From positions 1 to 9,705 of the forward strand of contig QIGM01000299.1 of the NCBI GenBank assembly GCA_003230795.1: a stretch of DNA of 9,705 nt. Direction: 5' to 3'. The notes below the pieces were generated by a model. That model was given only the letters and a program-made list of their open reading frames with translations. It was not told the DNA's origin and made no database searches. Origin of the DNA: a bacterium. GTDB lineage: Bacteria > Bdellovibrionota_C > UBA2361 > SZUA-149. Both the position numbers and the translations under genes were made by a program. This document shows, in pieces, positions 4,355 to 9,705 of this stretch. Numbering within the stretch: the stretch's first letter is position 1; each line of letters opens with the position of its first letter.

Positions 4355-6652
4355 ATGAGAGAAAAACTTCCAACTATACGCGACCTAGTCCTCATCGGAG
4401 GAGGGCATAGCCATGCGATAGTGCTTCGTATGCTGGGAATGTCGCCTCCGCCGGGAGTTCGAATTACCTTAATAAGTGATGTGACTCACGCGCCCTATTC
4501 AGGAATGCTTCCTGGCTTAATTGCTGGTTACTACTCTTTTGATGAGGCGCACATAGATCTGAGGAGAGTAGCGAATTTCGCCGATGCTCAGTTTGTTCTT
4601 GCTCCGGTGACTGGGCTTGATCTTGAGCAGCGCAAGGTGCTTTGTCCTGATCGCCCGCCTATTGAGTACGATACACTGTCGATAAACATTGGCAGTACAC
4701 CGAATCTACAATGGCTTCACTCGACTTCCGAGCGAGTAATACCGGTAAAGCCGGTACCGCATTTCCTCAGCTCTCTGGACTCAATCTTAGAACGAGTAAA
4801 AAAAGAGCCTGAAGCTATTTCCTCATTTGCGATTATTGGTGGAGGCGCGGGAGGAGTTGAACTTGCGCTTGCGCTTAGCAATAGATTTGAAGAAGCCTTT
4901 TCGTCTCAGGGAGCTAGAACCCCGAAGATTAGTATCGTGCATCAAGGTGAAAAAATACTTCACACCTTCGACGAGGCTGTGCGTGTGCACTTGACGAGCA
5001 AACTCAAAGAAAACTCAATTGAGCTTCACGTTGGCGAATCAGTGCGTTCAATTGAGGGCGACACCTTAGTGTGCGACTCTGGATTTTCACTTACCGCAGA
5101 TTACTTCTTTCCCGTGACTAGCGCTTCTGCGCCTAATTGGCTCGCAGGTAGTGGCTTATCGACAGATTCGCAAGGTTTCGTAGAGGTCGATGAGTACCTA
5201 CGCTCTACGTCCCATCCAGCGGTATTTGCCGCAGGTGACGTCGCCTCTATGAGTTCATCACCTCGTCCGAAATCAGGGGTGTTTGCGGTTAAGCAGGGCA
5301 AACCGCTTGCACATAACATCCGTGCGGCACTTCACGGCACGTCTCTGAAGGAATATGCACCTCAGCATCATTTCTTAAAACTTATTGGCACATCCGATGG
5401 TTCTGCGGTTGCTTCTCGCGGTGGCTTCACCATGGAAGGCCGGTCGATGTGGAGGCTCAAGGAGTACATCGACCGAAAGTTTATGAGACGTTTCTCAGAT
5501 CTGCCGTTAATGGATGAGTCGAAAGCGACTGAGCACCCTGCTACTGCTGTTGGCGAACTAGAAGCGCTTCGTCAGAAGGCGAAAATGCGTTGCACTGGTT
5601 GTGGTTCGAAGGTTGGCGCATCGATTCTTAGTCGCACACTCTCGAGGATTCAGAGTGAGCGCGATCCGGTGCAAGCTGGGGGGCAAGCTGGGGCAGGGGA
5701 GCTTTGCAGTCTCGACATTGGTCTCGATGAACCAGATGATGCCGCAGTATTCTCTGTCAAAGAGGGATATAGCTTAGTTCAATCAATAGACTATTTCCCC
5801 AGTCTACTCAGTGACCCGTATTTGTTCGGCCGAATCACGGTCAATCATTGTTTTAGCGACGTCTACGCCATGGGCGCTGAGCCCGCGAGCGCGCTGACGC
5901 TAATAACCGCACCATTCGGTGCTGCGCCCAAGATGGAAGAAGCAATCTATCAGCTACTCTCAGGGGTGGTGCATGAGCTAGAAGCCGCGGGAGCGGCGCT
6001 ACTTGGGGGACATACGGCAGAAGGCGAGGTTTTAGGCTGTGGTTTAGTTTGTAACGGCGTACAGAAAGTTGAGAAATTACTGCGGAAAGGTCTGCTTAAG
6101 ACCGGAGACGCGATAATTCTCAGCAAGCCGCTAGGCACCGGAGCGCTGTTTGCTGCAGATATGCGTCTGTTCGCGAAAGGTCGCTGGATAGAGGAGGCTT
6201 TGGAGTCCATGCTAAAGCCTAATAAGCTTGCAGGAGAATGCTTTGTAAGGTGTGGGGCCCTTGCCGCGACTGATATCACGGGCTTTGGCCTTGCCGGACA
6301 CGCGATGGAGATGGCGGCGGCCTCGAATAAGAGCCTTACGTTGAATCTCGATCAGATCCCTATTTTCAGTGGCTTCGAGGAATGCGTCAGTGCAGGAATT
6401 ACTAGTTCGCTTCATCCGCAGAACAGGGAGCTAGTAGAACGTATGAGTATTCAAAGTGGGCACGAAGGTAGTAAACGATTAGAGGCGCTGTTTGATCCGC
6501 AAACCTCTGGCGGACTTATTGCGGGCATACCTAAGGAAAATGCGGCTTCCTGCGTTGAAGAGCTAAGATCCTTAGGATACGAGCACTCATTGGTCATAGG
6601 GGAAGTAAGCGAAAAACAAGCCCCCGACTCACCACTTCTCTCTATTAAGTAA
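4355..6652 (+). CDS. selD: Selenophosphate synthase fused to an N-terminal NADH-dehydrogenase-like flavoprotein domain
   Basis: SelD makes selenophosphate from selenide and ATP, the selenium donor for Sec-tRNA and for seleno-modified tRNA. Residues 1 to about 400 form a pyridine-nucleotide-disulfide-type oxidoreductase: the FAD-binding GGGHSH near residue 15, YSGMLPGLIAGYYSFDEAHIDL, a second dinucleotide fold GGGAGG (162-167), and the FAD-contacting AGD (293-295). The SelD part runs from about 405 to 765, with CTGCGSK holding the catalytic Cys416 (Cys, not Sec) and Lys419, the DDAAVF metal/ATP motif, and DPQTSGGL (714-721). SelD proteins fused this way are known in several bacterial groups; the flavoprotein part is thought to help supply reduced selenium, though its reaction is not settled. 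At 765 residues it is full length. A 12-base tandem repeat adds a QAGGQAGA linker after the catalytic region. The start is fixed by the GGGHSH position; no Shine-Dalgarno is visible. Confidence 0.95.
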   Translation: MREKLPTIRDLVLIGGGHSHAIVLRMLGMSPPPGVRITLISDVTHAPYSGMLPGLIAGYYSFDEAHIDLRRVANFADAQFVLAPVTGLDLEQRKVLCPDRPPIEYDTLSINIGSTPNLQWLHSTSERVIPVKPVPHFLSSLDSILERVKKEPEAISSFAIIGGGAGGVELALALSNRFEEAFSSQGARTPKISIVHQGEKILHTFDEAVRVHLTSKLKENSIELHVGESVRSIEGDTLVCDSGFSLTADYFFPVTSASAPNWLAGSGLSTDSQGFVEVDEYLRSTSHPAVFAAGDVASMSSSPRPKSGVFAVKQGKPLAHNIRAALHGTSLKEYAPQHHFLKLIGTSDGSAVASRGGFTMEGRSMWRLKEYIDRKFMRRFSDLPLMDESKATEHPATAVGELEALRQKAKMRCTGCGSKVGASILSRTLSRIQSERDPVQAGGQAGAGELCSLDIGLDEPDDAAVFSVKEGYSLVQSIDYFPSLLSDPYLFGRITVNHCFSDVYAMGAEPASALTLITAPFGAAPKMEEAIYQLLSGVVHELEAAGAALLGGHTAEGEVLGCGLVCNGVQKVEKLLRKGLLKTGDAIILSKPLGTGALFAADMRLFAKGRWIEEALESMLKPNKLAGECFVRCGALAATDITGFGLAGHAMEMAAASNKSLTLNLDQIPIFSGFEECVSAGITSSLHPQNRELVERMSIQSGHEGSKRLEALFDPQTSGGLIAGIPKENAASCVEELRSLGYEHSLVIGEVSEKQAPDSPLLSIK

Positions 6653-6672
6653 AGTTTGGAGTTTGTATCACC

Positions 6673-7443
6673 TTGTCATCAGAATTCTACAGACTCGAAA
6701 ATGTCAGCGTAAAATATGGCGACACGTATGCCTTGCAAGATGTTTCTTGCACTATTTTCTCGGGCGAACGTGTGGCGATTGTCGGGCCAAGCGGCGCGGG
6801 TAAGAGCACGCTACTCGGATTACTAAACGGAGGAATACAAGCGACAGAAGGTGAGGTCTATGTCGACCTACAACAACTCTCTCGTTTTGATGAGACTGCG
6901 CTTCAAACTCACCGTTCTCGAGTAGGGTTTGTCTACCAACACCACAATCTCGTGCCTACTATTCGGGTGATCCAAAACGTAATGAGCGCTCGCCTCGGCA
7001 GGTTCTCTCTGTTCGAAGCCATACGAAGGTTTGTCTACTCCAACGCCGAAGAGCAAGAAGAAGTCTACAATCTTCTTAAGCGCCTTGGTATTGAAGAAAA
7101 AATATTTCACTTCGTAGAGCAACTCTCTGGTGGGCAGCGGCAGCGTGTTGCAATAGCACGAGCATTGTATCAAGAGCCGCATACGCTTCTGGCTGATGAG
7201 CCAGTGGCTAGTCTCGATCCAGCGCGCGCCAGAGAAACGCTGAAGTTGTTTTCCACCATCGCCAAAAATGACGAGCTCACACTTTGTATGAGTTTGCACC
7301 AAGTTGAGCTTGCGGAAGGATACATTGACCGCGTAATCGGAATTCGCGATGGAAAGCTCGTTTTCGATAGGCTTAGTTCTGAGCTTCAGGCGAGCGAATT
7401 AGAAGAGCTTTATACGATTCAGGATTTGGCGATTTGTGTTTAG
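6673..7443 (+). CDS. phnC: PhnC-type ABC transporter ATP-binding protein, possible selenium oxyanion importer
   Basis: This 256-residue cytoplasmic ATPase powers import through the two permeases that follow. All ABC motifs are intact: Walker A GPSGAGKST (38-46), Q-loop Gln89, signature LSGGQ (151-155), Walker B LLADEP (172-177) with catalytic Glu176, and switch His209. Sequence style and the paired PhnE permeases place it in the phosphonate/phosphite group (PhnC). The start is a TTG with GGAG eleven bases upstream; there is no better ATG before the first conserved strand. It begins only 20 bases after selD, so co-transcription is likely. It overlaps phnE by eight bases. Linkage to selD and a selB-like gene suggests the cargo is selenite, selenate or a similar oxyanion rather than phosphonate. 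The ATPase family is certain; the substrate is inference. Confidence 0.9.
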   Translation: MSSEFYRLENVSVKYGDTYALQDVSCTIFSGERVAIVGPSGAGKSTLLGLLNGGIQATEGEVYVDLQQLSRFDETALQTHRSRVGFVYQHHNLVPTIRVIQNVMSARLGRFSLFEAIRRFVYSNAEEQEEVYNLLKRLGIEEKIFHFVEQLSGGQRQRVAIARALYQEPHTLLADEPVASLDPARARETLKLFSTIAKNDELTLCMSLHQVELAEGYIDRVIGIRDGKLVFDRLSSELQASELEELYTIQDLAICV

Positions 7444-8302
7444 AACTAAAAGAAATTTAGGTCGTCGATTTTTCGTTGCAGCGGTTATGGGCTTACTTGC
7501 TCTCGTTGCGGCCTTTACTCTCGACTTGAGTGTCCTGTCTTTGCTTGAAGCAATGACTGCGAACAAGGCCACAATAAATTTCTTTACGGCAGCATTTATG
7601 CCGGCTTTCGATTATCAGGCGATAGAAGTGCCGGATTCCGCACCTCACTTTCTTTTACGACTCCTTGAAGCTAGTTGGATGACCGTTTGGTACGCGGCAG
7701 GCGGAATGGCCGTGGCACTTCTCATTGGGACTAGCTTTGGATTTTTCTGCTCAAGCTTTTGGTGGGTCGAGGGGCAAGTAAAGAATAGGGAACAGCGAAA
7801 GCTGATAGCCCAATTTGCTTTTCTCACCTACTTCGGTGCTCGGACGCTGATGACGCTATGCCGCTCCGTTCATGAATTGCTCTGGGCAGTGCTATTTCTT
7901 GCCGCTTTTGGTGTGAGCGAAGTATCAGCGATGCTTGCGATTGGCATTCCAGCGGGTGGCATGCTTGCGAAAATATTTGCTGAGATCATTGACGAGTCTG
8001 ATCATGGTCCTGCCGAAGCATTGCGAGCATGTGGGTTAGGATCGTTTCGGACTTTTATATTCGCCCAATGTCCGACAGCGCTACCTGATCTCGTGGCCTA
8101 TCTCTTGTATCGCTTTGAATGTGCTTTGCGTTCAAGTGCGGTGCTAGGCTTTTTCGGTCTACCAACGATTGGCTTCTACCTCGCGGCTTCGTTTGAGAAC
8201 CTTCACTACCGAGAGGTATGGAGCTATCTTTACGCGCTATTTTTTCTGGTGATAATCGTTGATGTCTGGAGTTCAGCTATTCGACGGAGGATTCAGCGAT
8301 GA
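7436..8302 (+). CDS. phnE: PhnE-type ABC transporter permease 1
   Basis: This 288-residue inner-membrane permease has a transmembrane helix near residues 12-30, several more between about 80 and 215, and a last one near 260-280. The cytoplasmic loop that docks on the ATPase is seen as AEALRACG (193-200). It is followed by the PhnE hallmark YRFECALRSSAVLGFFG (225-241), close to the usual YRxExxxRxxxVLGxxG. The start is a GTG inside the end of phnC, eight bases of overlap, with AGGA upstream, which implies translational coupling. With the next gene it would form a heterodimeric channel, as in organisms that carry two phnE genes. The family assignment is firm. The cargo is unknown, but the selenium context favours a selenium oxyanion. 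Confidence 0.85.
   Translation: MFRTKRNLGRRFFVAAVMGLLALVAAFTLDLSVLSLLEAMTANKATINFFTAAFMPAFDYQAIEVPDSAPHFLLRLLEASWMTVWYAAGGMAVALLIGTSFGFFCSSFWWVEGQVKNREQRKLIAQFAFLTYFGARTLMTLCRSVHELLWAVLFLAAFGVSEVSAMLAIGIPAGGMLAKIFAEIIDESDHGPAEALRACGLGSFRTFIFAQCPTALPDLVAYLLYRFECALRSSAVLGFFGLPTIGFYLAASFENLHYREVWSYLYALFFLVIIVDVWSSAIRRRIQR
8286..8290 (+). promoter_or_regulatory. Strong ribosome binding site of the second permease
   Basis: GGAGG lies eight bases before the ATG at 8299, which itself overlaps the TGA of the first permease as ATGA. This fixes the start of the second permease. Confidence 0.7.
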
Positions 8303-9189
8303 GCGCGGTTCTAGAAGAGCTCCATAAAACACGCCCAAGAAGCGGCTTCATTCGATTCTCTGTTGTCTTCTTCGCGCTTCTCCTCCTTGCGCCTCTGTTG
8401 ACGTTCTTCGTTGGTTTCGCAGAACTTGCAAAGCCTCAGCGTCAAGCCAACGTCGCACGCTTTTTTGGCGAGCTTGTGCCCTACAGTCTTCGTGATAAAC
8501 CGAGCGGGATTACAGACTACGCCGAATGGTATTTTCAGATGTGGGAGAAGAGTGGTGCTTACGCAATGGGTATCACCTTTGCAATGTCGCTCGTCGCTAT
8601 CATGCTTGCTGGTTTGATTGCATTTTTTCTTAGCCCTTTTGCCGCACGAACCTTGATGAATCGTGACCCGTACCTAACCCAAGGTGCAAGCGCTGGACCT
8701 TGGCAAATTCTTACCTGGCTCTCTCGAGCCTTGCTGATGTTTATGCGCGCGATACCAGAATACATCTGGGCCTTCATTTTTCTTGTGCTCTTTGGACCAA
8801 GCGCTTGGCCTGCGGTGCTTGCGCTTGCGCTACATAATGCCGGAGTTCTAGGAAGGCTTCAGGCAGAAACCATTGAAAACCTCAACCCAACCCCGCTTCG
8901 TTCTCTGCGGGCTTTAGGCGCTAGTCGTTTTCGCCTGTTCTTCGCTGCGATTGCACCCATGAGTTTCTCTCGCTTTCTGCTCTTTTTCTTTGCGCGCTGG
9001 GAAATGTGCGTTCGAGAATCCACTGTCCTTGGATTAATCGGAATTGTTTCTCTCGGCTACTATATTCAAGATGCGCGAGCGAGAAACTTCTATGATGAGA
9101 TGTTGTTCTTTATTCTGCTCGGGGCATTGCTGGTGGTGATAGGTGATGTGCTGTCTACAGTCTTGAGGCGGTATCTGCGTCGGGATTAA
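8299..9189 (+). CDS. phnE: PhnE-type ABC transporter permease 2
   Basis: This 296-residue inner-membrane protein pairs with the preceding permease. It has a helix at about 20-40, a periplasmic loop (about 45-88), and further helices from about 90 onward. The ATPase-docking loop is at about 201-225 (RSLRALGASR), followed by the PhnE motif RWEMCVRESTVLGLIG (233-248). Its ATG overlaps the previous stop (ATGA), so the two are translationally coupled and probably made in equal amounts. The TAA stop overlaps the stop of the convergent selB-like gene (TTAA). The N-terminal half is longer and less conserved than in permease 1, so the two are diverged rather than a recent duplicate. Family firm, substrate inferred from context. 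Confidence 0.85.
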   Translation: MSAVLEELHKTRPRSGFIRFSVVFFALLLLAPLLTFFVGFAELAKPQRQANVARFFGELVPYSLRDKPSGITDYAEWYFQMWEKSGAYAMGITFAMSLVAIMLAGLIAFFLSPFAARTLMNRDPYLTQGASAGPWQILTWLSRALLMFMRAIPEYIWAFIFLVLFGPSAWPAVLALALHNAGVLGRLQAETIENLNPTPLRSLRALGASRFRLFFAAIAPMSFSRFLLFFFARWEMCVRESTVLGLIGIVSLGYYIQDARARNFYDEMLFFILLGALLVVIGDVLSTVLRRYLRRD

Positions 9190-9705
9190 TCAAGCAGCTT
9201 CTTCTGCACGAGAATTCTCCCCTTATCTTTACGCTTAGTCATTCCCTCACTATCAAATGCCTCAAGCAAGGCGACGCCGATATTTCTACTCATGCCACTC
9301 TTATCACGGAACTCTTTGAGCTCTACTACTTCTGTGCTGCGAAAGAGATCAAGCAAAACGCTGCGCGCGCCTTCAACTGCTGAGCGAATGATGAGATTGC
9401 CACCGATAACGCTCACGAGCTTTTCGCTTACCAGAATCTTGGTAACTCGCTTCATTTCTCCTGCAGTCATCGATAGTTCTTCGAGGAGGGGACCTTTGGC
9501 AAGAGAGGCGGTACCGGCGGCTTCAACTCGTTCAAGAATCTGCTCTCGAAGTAAGACTTCTCGATCTGTTATCTCAGGTTTGAAGGAGCCCTTAGCGAGG
9601 CTTCCATGCCGAAGTACTAGTTCATCGTCTTTAGTGAGCTCCTCAAGAAGCACCTTCATCCCCTGCACGGTTAAGTTCAACACAGAGGCGAGTTGTTCAA
9701 GTTTC
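9186..9705 (-). CDS. selB: C-terminal part of selenocysteine-specific elongation factor SelB, 5'-truncated by the window edge
   Basis: The frame stays open to the window end, giving the last 172 residues. No GTPase domain is in view. What is seen is a chain of winged-helix-like modules, roughly fragment residues 1-35, 50-105 and 110-172. The last matches the C-terminal SelB domain pattern: FRDKSGMSRNIGVALLEAFDSEGMTKRKDKGRIL corresponds to the family's FRD...SRK...LLEyFDr.g.T.R.gd.R.l. In SelB these modules bind the SECIS hairpin while the N-terminal GTPase delivers Sec-tRNA at UGA codons. The gene converges on the PhnE permease, sharing the stop overlap TTAA. Position next to selD strengthens the call. 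An unrelated winged-helix regulator is the main alternative, less likely given the context. The GTG at 9683 is internal. Confidence 0.8.
   Translation of the reverse strand, partial: KLEQLASVLNLTVQGMKVLLEELTKDDELVLRHGSLAKGSFKPEITDREVLLREQILERVEAAGTASLAKGPLLEELSMTAGEMKRVTKILVSEKLVSVIGGNLIIRSAVEGARSVLLDLFRSTEVVELKEFRDKSGMSRNIGVALLEAFDSEGMTKRKDKGRILVQKKLLD

Noticed and set aside
5576..5612. A selenocysteine codon at the SelD active site
   Set aside because: The catalytic position is TGT (Cys416), not TGA, so this SelD is a Cys form and needs no Sec decoding.

Overview
The window reads as a compact chromosomal segment of a Gram-negative bacterium. The proteins carry export leaders and envelope-type transmembrane hairpins, there are no introns, genes are packed tightly, and start codons include ATG, GTG and TTG. 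I cannot fix the lineage from sequence alone. No phage, IS, CRISPR, tRNA or rRNA feature is visible, and the largest gene-free stretch is about 150 bases.

Left end (1-696, +): the 3' part of a galU-type UTP-glucose-1-phosphate uridylyltransferase gene. It converges on, and shares a 4-base stop overlap with, the next block.

Block two (693-3668, all on -): six consecutive small genes, called P1 to P6 here in transcription order from 3668 down to 693. All encode the same architecture: a leader ending in a signal-peptidase-like Ala-X-Ala or Ser-X-Ala site, then two transmembrane helices joined by a short Gly- and Lys/Arg-containing loop. In five of six, one Cys precedes helix 1 and one follows helix 2. 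This resembles VirB2/TrbC/TraA pilins of type IV secretion systems, but the match is by architecture and faint motif only, and no other type IV secretion gene is present. This divergent paralogue array is the most novel part of the window. Upstream of it (3822-4313, -) lies an unrecognised single-span membrane protein.

Block three (4355-9189, +, with 9186-9705 on -) is a selenium locus. A long selD encodes selenophosphate synthase fused behind an NADH-dehydrogenase-like flavoprotein domain. It is followed by a PhnC-type ABC ATPase and two PhnE-type permeases with overlapping genes. Convergent to these is the 3' end of a gene whose product looks like the C-terminal winged-helix region of SelB, the selenocysteine-specific elongation factor. 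Together they suggest that the phosphonate-type transporter imports a selenium oxyanion, SelD activates the selenium to selenophosphate, and SelB uses the resulting Sec-tRNA. No phnD-like binding-protein gene is in the window.
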